This document shows, in pieces, positions 24,539 through 32,732 of a stretch of DNA of 32,732 bases. The notes below the pieces were generated by a model, which saw only the letters and a program-made list of their open reading frames with translations, ran no database searches and had not been told where the DNA came from. The position numbers were made by a program, and so were the translations under genes. This DNA comes from an uncultured Opitutaceae bacterium (lineage in GTDB: Bacteria; Verrucomicrobiota; Verrucomicrobiia; Opitutales; Opitutaceae), in the NCBI GenBank assembly GCA_903862595.1, contig CAIOYO010000397.1:1-32732 (forward strand). Reading direction: 5' to 3'. Positions within the stretch are counted from its first letter, which is position 1. Each line of letters opens with the position of its first letter.

Positions 24539-26754
24539 ACGCCATGCTGGCCCTAAGTTTTTTGCGGAGGTGTGGGGCGGTGCTCACGGTCCTCGGATTC
24601 GGACTAGTGTCGGGAGTGGTCGTGCGCGCTGCGCCAGTCGTAGCAGGTTTCGAGCGATTTCATCGTGGGAAAGCTGACGCCTTGGCTCGTACGGAGGGCG
24701 GATTGCTGCTGCTCAGTGAATTGAACTGCGTCGCGTGTCATCAGCTCCCCGGTGGCGACGGGTTGACCAGTCGACCGCGTCTGTCGCTTAGCGAGGCTGG
24801 GTCACGTTTATCCTTGGACTCGCTCGCCGCCTTCATCGCGGATCCGCATCGGGTGAAGCCAGGAACGTTGATGCCGCAGGTGGCTCTGGCTCCCGGCGAG
24901 GCAGAGGCACTCGCAGCATATCTGGGATCACTCGCGAGTCCGCAGATCGACCCTGCATCGATCGCCGGTTCGGTGGAATCTGGTCGCGGCCTGTATCACG
25001 CGGTGGGATGTGTGGCCTGTCATGCGGCGGACACATCGTTGACGCCTCCGTCGGCGGCCGGCGGGGCCGCCGTCTCTCAACCTTCTGCGGTGGTGCCGCT
25101 GGGTTTGGCCGCGCAATATGACCGCTCGGCCCTCGTGCGCTTCTTGATGGATCCTCTCAGCGTTCGTCCCGCGGGGCGTATGCCAGATAGCCACCTGACC
25201 CTCGCGGAAGCGATCGACATCGCGGCCTATCTTCAGCGGGCCTCTAGCCCGGCTTCAGCGGGAGAGGTAGAGGCCGCCGCGTCGCCCTTGATTAAGGAGG
25301 GCCGGCGCCTGTTCGCTGCCCGTGGGTGTGTGGCCTGTCACGTGGCCGACGACACAGACGTGGCGATTCCGGTGTCCGCACGAGTGGTACCTGCCATCAG
25401 TGGTCTTGCTGGTTCCGCGGTCGGCGGGTGCCTCGCGGAGACTCGATCTGCTCCGGCTCCTGACTTCCAGCTCGATGCCGTGCAACGCGGGGCGTTGGTT
25501 GCGGCACTGCAGCGCCTTCAGGAGGATTCAGCGTTCGCGCATCCGGAGCCCGAGCGAGACGTCGAGCGTTTTCTCGCGCGAATGAACTGTTACGCGTGCC
25601 ACTCGCGTGATGGACGTGGCGGAGTCGAGCCCTCGCTACGTCACTTTTTCGGCCTCAGTGACTCCAGCGCTCACTCGATTGGTGAGCTTGGCAATCTTCC
25701 TCCAGCGCTCGACCACACGGGTCGTAAGCTTACCCGATCGTGGTTGGCCAAGCTGCTCTGGGAGGGTGGGGGCGAAGTCCGGCCCTACCAGATCGCGCGC
25801 ATGCCTGCGTTTGGTCAGGCCGTGTGCGAGTCCGTGCTCGAGCGCTGGGAGGAGGCGGATCGCAGGACAACGCCGGTCGCGATCGATGTCAGTGGTCAAA
25901 AGTTGCACCAGCGCTCGGCCTACGGTCGTAGTCTGATGGGGACGCAGGATGGTGGGCTGGGCTGCATCACCTGTCATGGCCTGCGCGATCGCCCTGCGAC
26001 CGGCGTTTCGGCAGTACCTCTGGACCACACCGCCCAGCGGCTGCGGCCAGAATATTTCAAGGAGTTGCTCCTTGATCCGCAGTCCGTGCAGCCTGGTACG
26101 TTGATGCCGCCGATGTTCATGGGGCGGGCCAAGGCCGACCAGGAGATTGAACAAATCTGGACCTACCTGAAGGAAGTCGACCAGCAGCTTTTGCCGGAGG
26201 GTCTCCTGCGCACGGGCGAGTACGAACTCAGGCCTGAGGCGGTCGGGCAGACCCTCGTGTTTCGCACCTTCCTTCAGGCGGCCGGGCTCGAGGCGGTCGC
26301 GGTGGGAAGCCCGACGGGTCGGCACGCCGCGTTTGACGCTCGGGAAGTGCGGTGGGCGCTGACGTGGCGGGGGCGGTTCCTTGATGCCTTGACCACGTGG
26401 GAGGAGCGCGCGATGACGCCGGCGAAGGCGCTCGGTGAGAACGTTACGGAGCTGCCCGCTTGGACGTCTTTTATGCGGGATGGTTCGGGCGCTTCCGAGG
26501 CTGCCATAAAGTATCGGTATAGAGGATATACGATCGGGCCAGACGGCGTTCCCACATTTCGCTACGAGGTTGAGGCGTTGCGGGTTGAGGATACGCTGCG
26601 GCCTGATGAAAAAGGTGACGGCTACCGAAGGACAGTAGTGGTGCGCGGTGGCGGCGCCGGTTGGGTCTTCCGCGGGATGTCGCCCGGCTCGCAGCCGCGT
26701 CCCGTTTCGTTCGACGCGGCGGGCGAGGCTGTCCTCGAGGAATTGCTGCCATGA
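24535..26754 (+). CDS. Exported five-haem c-type cytochrome with C-terminal beta domain
   Basis: A 739-residue exported protein with five CxxCH haem sites at 65-69, 159-163, 265-269, 352-356 and 477-481. A signal anchor or signal peptide (AVLTVLGFGLVSGVVVRAA) lies at the N-terminus. Methionine ligand loops are visible for four modules: TLMP (111-114), GRMP (214-217), ARMP (421-424) and TLMP (522-525). Module 3 has SAPAPDF where a MPDF-type loop is expected. From about residue 555 no haem motif occurs; this part (FRTFLQAAGLEAVAVGSPTG, WALTWRGRFLD, YRYRGYTIGPDGVPTFRYEV) resembles the beta-rich tail seen with verrucomicrobial dehydrogenase-type cytochromes. It overlaps both neighbours by ATGA, so it is stoichiometrically coupled with the isomerase and the propeller protein and is the likely electron acceptor of the latter. 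Confidence 0.9.
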   Translation: MNAMLALSFLRRCGAVLTVLGFGLVSGVVVRAAPVVAGFERFHRGKADALARTEGGLLLLSELNCVACHQLPGGDGLTSRPRLSLSEAGSRLSLDSLAAFIADPHRVKPGTLMPQVALAPGEAEALAAYLGSLASPQIDPASIAGSVESGRGLYHAVGCVACHAADTSLTPPSAAGGAAVSQPSAVVPLGLAAQYDRSALVRFLMDPLSVRPAGRMPDSHLTLAEAIDIAAYLQRASSPASAGEVEAAASPLIKEGRRLFAARGCVACHVADDTDVAIPVSARVVPAISGLAGSAVGGCLAETRSAPAPDFQLDAVQRGALVAALQRLQEDSAFAHPEPERDVERFLARMNCYACHSRDGRGGVEPSLRHFFGLSDSSAHSIGELGNLPPALDHTGRKLTRSWLAKLLWEGGGEVRPYQIARMPAFGQAVCESVLERWEEADRRTTPVAIDVSGQKLHQRSAYGRSLMGTQDGGLGCITCHGLRDRPATGVSAVPLDHTAQRLRPEYFKELLLDPQSVQPGTLMPPMFMGRAKADQEIEQIWTYLKEVDQQLLPEGLLRTGEYELRPEAVGQTLVFRTFLQAAGLEAVAVGSPTGRHAAFDAREVRWALTWRGRFLDALTTWEERAMTPAKALGENVTELPAWTSFMRDGSGASEAAIKYRYRGYTIGPDGVPTFRYEVEALRVEDTLRPDEKGDGYRRTVVVRGGGAGWVFRGMSPGSQPRPVSFDAAGEAVLEELLP

Positions 26755-28304
26755 TTCACTTTTCCCTGATTTTCGTTCCGCGAAAGACGAAGGGTTTCGC
26801 GCCGGCGGTACGCACCGTTCTGCTGGCTTGGTGGAGTTTGCTCTTGATCAACGGGCCGGTGCTTCCCCTGTCCGGCGCGGGCGTCGAGAAGCCGCGGGGT
26901 GTCTACGAGCTTGAACCTTACGCGCTCCCGACGGAGAGCAAGTTCGAGGTGAGTGGGATCGCGACGCTGCCGGATGGTCGTGCCGCGCTCACGCTGCGTA
27001 AGGGCGAGGTTTGGATCCTCGAGAACCCGCTCGAAGATCCATCCCGTGCACGTTTCCGGCGATTCGCGAGCGGGCTGCATGAACCGCTGGGGTTGGCGTG
27101 GCACGATGGCGCCCTTTACACCGCCCAGCGCAGCGAAATCACGCGGATGGAGGATCGCAATGGCGATGGCGTGGCGGATGCCTACGAGACCGCGGCGAAA
27201 GGTTGGGGCCTGTCCGGAAACTACCACGAGTATGCCTACGGGCCAGTGTTTGATCACGCGGGCAATCTTTGGGTGACGCTCAATGTCACGATTGGCTCGC
27301 CAGCGAAGATTTCCGGGCACCGCGCCGGGCCGCCGCTGTGGCGTGGATGGGCGATGCGTCAGGCCCCTGGTGGAGAGCTCCTGCCCGTAGCAGCCGGCCT
27401 TCGTTCGCCCTTCGGGTTGGGTACCAATTTGGAAGGTGATGTCTTTGCCACCGATCAGCAGGGTAACTGGTGGGGAACGTGCCCGCTCGTCCATCTCCGG
27501 CCGGGAAAGTTTTACGGTCACGGCGACTCCATCCCCGACATGCGGCGCCCGGAGTCGCCGGTCCAAGATCCCGGAACGTTGCCGGCTGGACTGACGGTGG
27601 TTGAGGCAGCGGAGCGGATCCCTGGTTTCGCCCTTCCCGCCGTGTGGTTTCCATACGTGAAGATGGGCCAGAGCACCACGGGGATTGTGTGTGACCGTAC
27701 CGGCGGTGCCTTCGGTCCGTTCGCCGGTCAGCTCTTCATCGGCGACTTCACCCTGGCGCAGGTAAACCGAGTTTTTCTCGAGAAAGTCGACGGCGAGTAC
27801 CAGGGCGCCTGCTTTCCCTTCATGGACCGGCTGCAATCGGCGGTACTCCAGATGGCGTTTCTCTCGGATGGCTCCATGATTGTCGGCGAGTCCAACCGCG
27901 GCTGGAATTCGCTCGGCTCGCGTTCGTTCGGGTTGGAGCGGATCCGCTGGACGGGGACGACTCCCTTCGAGATCCAGACCATGGAGGCCACGCCTGACGG
28001 CTTCCGCCTGACCTTCACGGAGCCGCTGGAGGCGGGCGTGACGCCTGAGCCCACTCAGTTCGTGATTAACGGCTACACCTACCTCTATCAGCAGGCCTAC
28101 GGAAGTCCGGAGACGGACACGCTGCCGGTTAAGGTCGAGCAGGTGACGGTGAGCGACGATCGACGACGCGTGACGCTCCGTTGCGTCGGACTTCGGGCCG
28201 GCTATGTGCACGAGCTTGCGTTGGGGGCCTTGCGCTCCGCGACCGGGCAGGCGCTTCGATACAATCGGGCCTACTACACCCTGAACCGAATTCCTACGCG
28301 TTGA
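26751..28304 (+). CDS. Secreted beta-propeller dehydrogenase-like protein (sorbosone/sGDH type)
   Basis: A 517-residue exported protein with a hydrophobic signal segment at about 21-42 (TVLLAWWSLLLINGPVLPL). It has a six-bladed propeller of the NHL/soluble quinoprotein glucose dehydrogenase type: SGIATLPDGRAALTLRKGEV, GLHEPLGLAWHDGALYTAQR, a calcium-like loop DRNGDGVAD (135-143), AAGLRSPFGLGTNLEGDVFA, and GPFAGQLFIGDF. This matches the putative membrane-bound dehydrogenase domain family of Pirellula and Verrucomicrobium (TIGR02604-like). The last 130 residues form an Ig-like tail. PQQ binding cannot be shown from sequence, and many relatives have no proven activity. The start ATG at 26751 overlaps the cytochrome stop, so the frame open from 26661 is not used. 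Bases 28305-28530 after it hold no recognised element. Confidence 0.88.
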   Translation: MIHFSLIFVPRKTKGFAPAVRTVLLAWWSLLLINGPVLPLSGAGVEKPRGVYELEPYALPTESKFEVSGIATLPDGRAALTLRKGEVWILENPLEDPSRARFRRFASGLHEPLGLAWHDGALYTAQRSEITRMEDRNGDGVADAYETAAKGWGLSGNYHEYAYGPVFDHAGNLWVTLNVTIGSPAKISGHRAGPPLWRGWAMRQAPGGELLPVAAGLRSPFGLGTNLEGDVFATDQQGNWWGTCPLVHLRPGKFYGHGDSIPDMRRPESPVQDPGTLPAGLTVVEAAERIPGFALPAVWFPYVKMGQSTTGIVCDRTGGAFGPFAGQLFIGDFTLAQVNRVFLEKVDGEYQGACFPFMDRLQSAVLQMAFLSDGSMIVGESNRGWNSLGSRSFGLERIRWTGTTPFEIQTMEATPDGFRLTFTEPLEAGVTPEPTQFVINGYTYLYQQAYGSPETDTLPVKVEQVTVSDDRRRVTLRCVGLRAGYVHELALGALRSATGQALRYNRAYYTLNRIPTR

Positions 28305-28512
28305 GAGAATCCTGGCTCGGTCCTACTTCGTCCGGCCCGCACGGATCCAGGTTCTGAATCGGCTGCTGGCGGTGCGGCAGGGGGCGTCCTCGGGGTGCCT
28401 CCATTTACGAGCGCTATTCCCGCGCGCCTCGGGGGTGTCTGGTTCGCGTCTGCGTGTTTGGGGAAGCGAGCCGCTGCAAAAATCCTCGCACGCAGAGGCC
28501 CAAGGGGTTTAA

Positions 28513-29814
<1,302 letters not shown>

Positions 29815-29833
29815 GGATCGCGATTACGAATCG

Positions 29834-29860
29834 ACCGCGTGGGCAGAATGCTCACGCGGT
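29834..29860. terminator. Bidirectional hairpin between metY and the VOC gene
   Basis: ACCGCGTGGGC (29834-29844) pairs with GCTCACGCGGT (29850-29860) around AGAAT, 11 bp with one G-T wobble. It sits in the 58-nt gap between convergent genes. The T-content after the stem is modest on both strands. Confidence 0.6.
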
Positions 29861-29872
29861 GGTTCCATCCGA

Positions 29873-30358
29873 TCACCGCACGGTCTGAGCCGGGGCGGCC
29901 TCGCCATACTCGGCGAGCTCCAGCAGCACACCGTCGGGATCGAGGAAGTAGAGCAGGCGCTTGTCACCACTCGCGAACCGCACGACGCCGGCGGGTACCT
30001 TGACCGGATCGCTGAGCAGCGTGACGTTCGCCGCGCGGAGTCGCTGGGCGAAGGCGGCGATGTCGGACACCCGGAACGCGAGATGGCGCAGGCCGAGGGT
30101 GTTGGCGATGGAGTTGGCGGGAATCGCGATCCCCGTGGGCGCGACGTACTGCAGCAGCTCGATGCGGACCCGCCCGTCCGGTGCCTCCACGAAGGCGACG
30201 CGGCCTTTCACCCCCGGAAGCCGGACGATCTCCTCGATCCAGGCGCCCTCCATGGTGACGTCCTGCGTCTTCCGCAGTCCGAGCACGTCCGTGTAGAAGG
30301 CGACCGAGCGGTCGAGGTCGGCGACAACAAGGTTGATGTGGTCGATGCCGTGAATCAT
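29873..30358 (-). CDS. VOC-superfamily protein, glyoxalase/epimerase-like
   Basis: A 161-residue glyoxalase-fold protein with a full candidate metal set: H7 (IDHINLVV), E67 (RIELLQY), H92 (LRHLAFRV) and E147 (LLELAEY). The order and spacing resemble lactoylglutathione lyase and methylmalonyl-CoA epimerase families; DGRVRIELLQY and FLDPDGVLLELAEY are typical of VOC lyases or dioxygenases. The start at 30358 is set by the first beta-strand; the frame extends upstream to 30637 without family similarity. It is transcribed towards metY, with a terminator between them, and the gene behind it on the same strand is closed by its own hairpin at 30471-30501. Confidence 0.85.
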   Translation of the reverse strand: MIHGIDHINLVVADLDRSVAFYTDVLGLRKTQDVTMEGAWIEEIVRLPGVKGRVAFVEAPDGRVRIELLQYVAPTGIAIPANSIANTLGLRHLAFRVSDIAAFAQRLRAANVTLLSDPVKVPAGVVRFASGDKRLLYFLDPDGVLLELAEYGEAAPAQTVR

Positions 30359-30470
30359 GTGCGCAGATGACCAGACTGCGGCGGGGGGAGGCGGAGCGTC
30401 AAGCGACCGCGACCGATCCTGGGTACGCTTTTGACCTCCAGAGCGCACCGCCCATGCCCTGACAAACTGA

Positions 30471-30501
30471 AGCGCGCGGGCGTGGTGCGTTCCCGCGCGC
30501 T
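30471..30501 (-). terminator. Terminator hairpin after the small exported protein
   Basis: AGCGCGCGGG (30471-30480) and CCCGCGCGCT (30492-30501) form a perfect 10-bp GC stem with an 11-nt loop, starting 12 nt after the stop of the minus-strand gene at 30514. The minus-strand tail TCAGTTTGTC is moderately T-rich, which fits that direction. Confidence 0.6.
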
Positions 30502-30513
30502 CCGACGATAGTC

Positions 30514-30894
30514 TTATTCCACGTCGGCCCAGGCGCGGCCGTCTTTGTAGTGCAGAGTGAGCTTGGAGATCTTCAGCAAATCGAATTTCTCCCACTCGAT
30601 GCTGTTGCCGTCCTTGTCCACGACCTTCAGGTCCCACAGCGCCGCGGTCTCGGTTCGATCGAACGTGATGTGAACCTCGGCTCCGGCCGGCAGCGTGTCC
30701 CGGCCGAGGATATCCTCCTCCCAGTCCTTGCTCTCGTGCGGTGAGACGTAGACCTCGTGGATTTCGACGTCGGTCGCGTTCACGAGGGTGAAGTCCTGCT
30801 TGCCGGCAGCAAAGAGCTGCGCGACCGCGAGGAACAGGGCGGTCGAAACCGCGAAGACGCGCAGGACGCGCGTGTTGGGTGTTGTCGTGTTCAT
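30514..30894 (-). CDS. Small exported protein with SP-x4-W-x3-D-x-LG motif
   Basis: A 126-residue protein with a signal peptide (VFAVSTALFLAVAQLFAAG) and a compact mature region of about 96 residues. The mature part opens with FTLVNATDVEIHEVYVSP (35-52), followed by HESKDWEEDILGRDTLPAG and VHITFDR, and ends in short beta-like strands (LWDLKVVDKDGNSIEWE, LTLHYKDG). The pattern of a strand, then YVSP, then W-x3-D-x-LG, then L-x-x-G recurs in small secreted bacterial proteins as far as I recall, but I know no function. The start ATG at 30894 has a very C-rich leader (CTTCCCCCCACCCCC). It lies 29 nt downstream of the serine hydrolase gene on the same strand and is probably cotranscribed with it. 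The longer open frame up to 31602 is a shadow of that hydrolase. Confidence 0.8.
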   Translation of the reverse strand: MNTTTPNTRVLRVFAVSTALFLAVAQLFAAGKQDFTLVNATDVEIHEVYVSPHESKDWEEDILGRDTLPAGAEVHITFDRTETAALWDLKVVDKDGNSIEWEKFDLLKISKLTLHYKDGRAWADVE

Positions 30895-30923
30895 GGGGGT
30901 GGGGGGAAGTGGAGCGGCGTTCG

Positions 30924-32285
30924 TCAGCGCGCCAGTGACGGGGTGGATTTGGCCGGGGATTCGATCGCTTGATAGACGAGATTCCGGAAGAGTTCGACGA
31001 CCTCTCCCTTGGTCGTGGGCTGGACCTGTCGGTAAAGGATGAAGACCATCCGCTCCGTCGGATCGACCCAGTACGACGTGGCGAAGGCGCCGCCCCAGGA
31101 GAAGGTGCCGCGCGAGGACGGTGTGCGGCGTTCGCTTCGCTCCGAGACGATGCCGAAGCCCAGCCCGAAGTCGTCGCCGGCGGAATTGAACCCGAGCGTT
31201 CCGATCTGGTGCTGGGTCATGAGGCGCACGCTGGAAGCGCTCAGGATGCGGTGGCCGTTGAGCGTGCCTCCATTGAGCAGCATCTGCAGGAATGCGCCGT
31301 AGTCCGAGATGGTCGAGGAAAGCCCGGCGCCGCCGGAGAAGTAGGTGTGATCCTCCAAAGGATAGTTTGGAGCGATCGTCTGGTCGCCGAGGACTTGCCC
31401 GGGGTGCTTCTCGAGTTTGCCCGCCGACGTCTCCCGGTAGAGTTGGACCAGGCGGCCGGCCTTGGCGTCGGGCACGCGGAAGTAGGTGTCGTTCATGCCG
31501 AGAGGCTGGAAGATCCGCTCCCGGAAGAACGCGTCGAGGGACTGTCCCGAGATCTGTTCGACGAGGCAGCCGAGCAGATCGGTGTTGAGTCCGTAGGTCC
31601 ACCGTTCCCCGGGTTGATGCATCAGGGGGATGGCCGCGAGTCGGTTCATGGCGGCAAGCAGATCGTCGCCGTGCACCCCGAGGCCGGCTGGGATGTTCGC
31701 CTTGCCGTAGAGGGTGGTGGCCTCGCGTGACCCGATGACCGCGTAGCCGAGGCCCGAGGTGTGGGTCAGCAGATCGCGGATCGTGATGTCGCGTTTCGCC
31801 GGCACGGTGGTGGTGGTGGTACCATCGGCCGCGTTGAACGAAGCGAGTACCTGTTGCTTGCGATACGCCGGGAGGTACTTGGAGACCGGATCATCGAGGA
31901 GCAGTCGGCCATCCTCCATGAGCATCATGATCGCCACGCTGGTTACGGCCTTGGTTTGCGAGGCGATGCGGAAAATCGCGTCCGTTTGGAGAGGCTTGCG
32001 GGCCTCCACGTCGTCGTAGCCGGCGGCGCGGAAGAACGCGACGTGGCCATCGCGAATCACGAGCGCCACGCAGCCCGGAATCCAGCCGCGCTGCACCCAG
32101 TCATTCATACTCTTCTCAAGGCGGGCGAGACGATCGACGGAGAAACCTGCTTGAACGGACGCCTCGCGTGGCGTCGTCGTCGCTGAGGCTTGCGGCGTGG
32201 TCGAGACCGCGGCGCTCAGGACGACGAGAGCGGTGAAGCAGCGCAGGCGTCGGAACGAGGAGCGGACGGACGATGAGCGGTTCAT
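30924..32285 (-). CDS. Exported serine hydrolase, class C beta-lactamase/esterase family
   Basis: A 453-residue beta-lactamase-fold serine hydrolase. A signal peptide (CFTALVVLSAAVSTTPQASA) lies at about 16-35. The nucleophile motif SQTK is at 109-112, with Ser109 and Lys112. The base tyrosine is probably in RWTYGLNTDLLG, and a WGG triad in FSWGGAFATSYWVDP replaces the KTG motif of true beta-lactamases. This favours a family VIII-type esterase, peptidase or transesterase over a resistance enzyme. The ATG at 32285 is preferred; an in-frame codon at 32306 would add 7 residues before the charged n-region. It is followed after 29 nt by the small exported protein gene. The 111-nt gap to the transporter gene on the same strand shows no terminator. 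Confidence 0.9.
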   Translation of the reverse strand: MNRSSSVRSSFRRLRCFTALVVLSAAVSTTPQASATTTPREASVQAGFSVDRLARLEKSMNDWVQRGWIPGCVALVIRDGHVAFFRAAGYDDVEARKPLQTDAIFRIASQTKAVTSVAIMMLMEDGRLLLDDPVSKYLPAYRKQQVLASFNAADGTTTTTVPAKRDITIRDLLTHTSGLGYAVIGSREATTLYGKANIPAGLGVHGDDLLAAMNRLAAIPLMHQPGERWTYGLNTDLLGCLVEQISGQSLDAFFRERIFQPLGMNDTYFRVPDAKAGRLVQLYRETSAGKLEKHPGQVLGDQTIAPNYPLEDHTYFSGGAGLSSTISDYGAFLQMLLNGGTLNGHRILSASSVRLMTQHQIGTLGFNSAGDDFGLGFGIVSERSERRTPSSRGTFSWGGAFATSYWVDPTERMVFILYRQVQPTTKGEVVELFRNLVYQAIESPAKSTPSLAR

Positions 32286-32396
32286 GAAGGCGAGAAACCA
32301 CGCCAACTGTCAAAAAATTGTAAGGCGGGGTGGGCTGAAGAAGGGCAGGGGGGCGATGCGATCGGAAGCAGCGGTGCTCGGGGCCGCGGTGGAAGC

Positions 32397-32732
32397 TCAG
32401 TCGAGCTCCGCGTGACGGCTTTCTTTGAGATAGATCGCACCGATCACCGTCGTCAGGGCTGCGACGGCGATGGGATAGGCGAGGCCCGCGTAGGGATTGC
32501 CGAACTTGGCCACCAAGCTGGTCGCGATGAATGGCGTGAGTCCGCCGAAGATGCCGTTGCCGACGTGGTAGGGAAGGGACATCGACGTGTAGCGGATCCG
32601 GGTGGGGAAGATCTCGACGAGGAAGGCGGCGATTGGGCCGTAGGTCATCGCGGCAAGGATCACCAGGGTGAACAGCAGCGCGACGATCATGACGTGGTTG
32701 ATCGGGTTGGCGAAGTGCTGCAGGCCGGCGAA
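32397..32732 (-). CDS. MFS transporter of the MHS type, C-terminal part (cut by window edge)
   Basis: The last 111 residues of a membrane transporter; the frame runs open to the window edge (FAGLQHFANPINHV precedes an internal Met at 32690). Three hydrophobic segments are visible: VALLFTLVILAAMTYGPIAA, a glycine-rich stretch with NGIFGGLTPFIATSLV, and YPIAVAALTTVIGAIYL. The loop VEIFPTRIRYTSMSLPYHVG is characteristic of metabolite:H+ symporters (MHS family, ProP/ShiA-like). It probably imports a carboxylic acid or osmolyte. The C-terminus is short and charged (KESRHAELD). Substrate and start lie outside the window. Confidence 0.85.
   Translation of the reverse strand, partial: FAGLQHFANPINHVMIVALLFTLVILAAMTYGPIAAFLVEIFPTRIRYTSMSLPYHVGNGIFGGLTPFIATSLVAKFGNPYAGLAYPIAVAALTTVIGAIYLKESRHAELD

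Noticed and set aside
26622-28211. 529-residue open frame on the minus strand
   Set aside because: Antisense to the propeller dehydrogenase gene, which has clear motifs and an ATGA-coupled start; this frame has no recognisable domain.
31039-31602. Upstream part of the open frame that ends in the small exported protein
   Set aside because: It overlaps the serine hydrolase in another frame; the signal peptide starting at 30894 marks the true N-terminus.

Overview
The window looks like chromosomal DNA of a GC-rich, Gram-negative member of the Verrucomicrobia, most likely near Opitutaceae. The evidence is a PSD1/DUF1501 gene pair of the planctomycete/verrucomicrobial type, a PSCyt1-type cytochrome domain, two large TonB-dependent receptors without a SusD partner, a sulfatase, Tat-exported sugar isomerase-like proteins and a near absence of Shine-Dalgarno sequences. 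The taxonomic call is an inference from gene content. I see no rRNA, tRNA, CRISPR array, insertion sequence or phage gene. No gene-free stretch exceeds 300 bases.

Region A (1-10197) is a glycan-use locus. After two hairpins that end an upstream gene, a minus-strand cluster runs LacI-type regulator, TonB-dependent receptor, sulfatase, FG-GAP/VCBS secreted protein and DapA/NanA-type aldolase. The last four genes are 24 nt apart, 44 nt apart and overlapping by ATGA. An FGGY pentulose kinase is divergent from the regulator. A perfect 18-bp palindrome lies upstream of the receptor. The set suggests uptake and desulfation of a sulfated carbohydrate followed by aldol cleavage and sugar phosphorylation.

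Region B (10226-12889) holds three unrelated-looking single genes: a secreted Sel1-repeat protein, a small VOC-fold protein and a Gfo/Idh/MocA oxidoreductase.

Region C (13075-28304) is the most interesting part. A TonB receptor followed by a PSD1 and DUF1501 pair, an enoyl-CoA hydratase, a type III CoA-transferase, a FadR-type GntR regulator and a three-gene secretory operon (Tat isomerase-like protein, five-haem cytochrome, six-bladed-propeller dehydrogenase) are linked by four copies of the operator-like sequence TTGT-YR-ACAA. Two copies lie in tandem before the receptor, one between hydratase and CoA-transferase, and one between the regulator and the secretory operon. I propose one GntR-controlled catabolic regulon: import across the outer membrane, periplasmic oxidation feeding electrons to c-type haems, then CoA activation and hydration in the cytoplasm. 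The substrate is unknown.

Region D (28531-32732) has an O-acetylhomoserine sulfhydrylase (metY), a VOC-family protein, a small exported protein of unknown function downstream of a class-C beta-lactamase-like serine hydrolase, and the C-terminal end of an MFS (MHS-type) transporter cut by the window edge.
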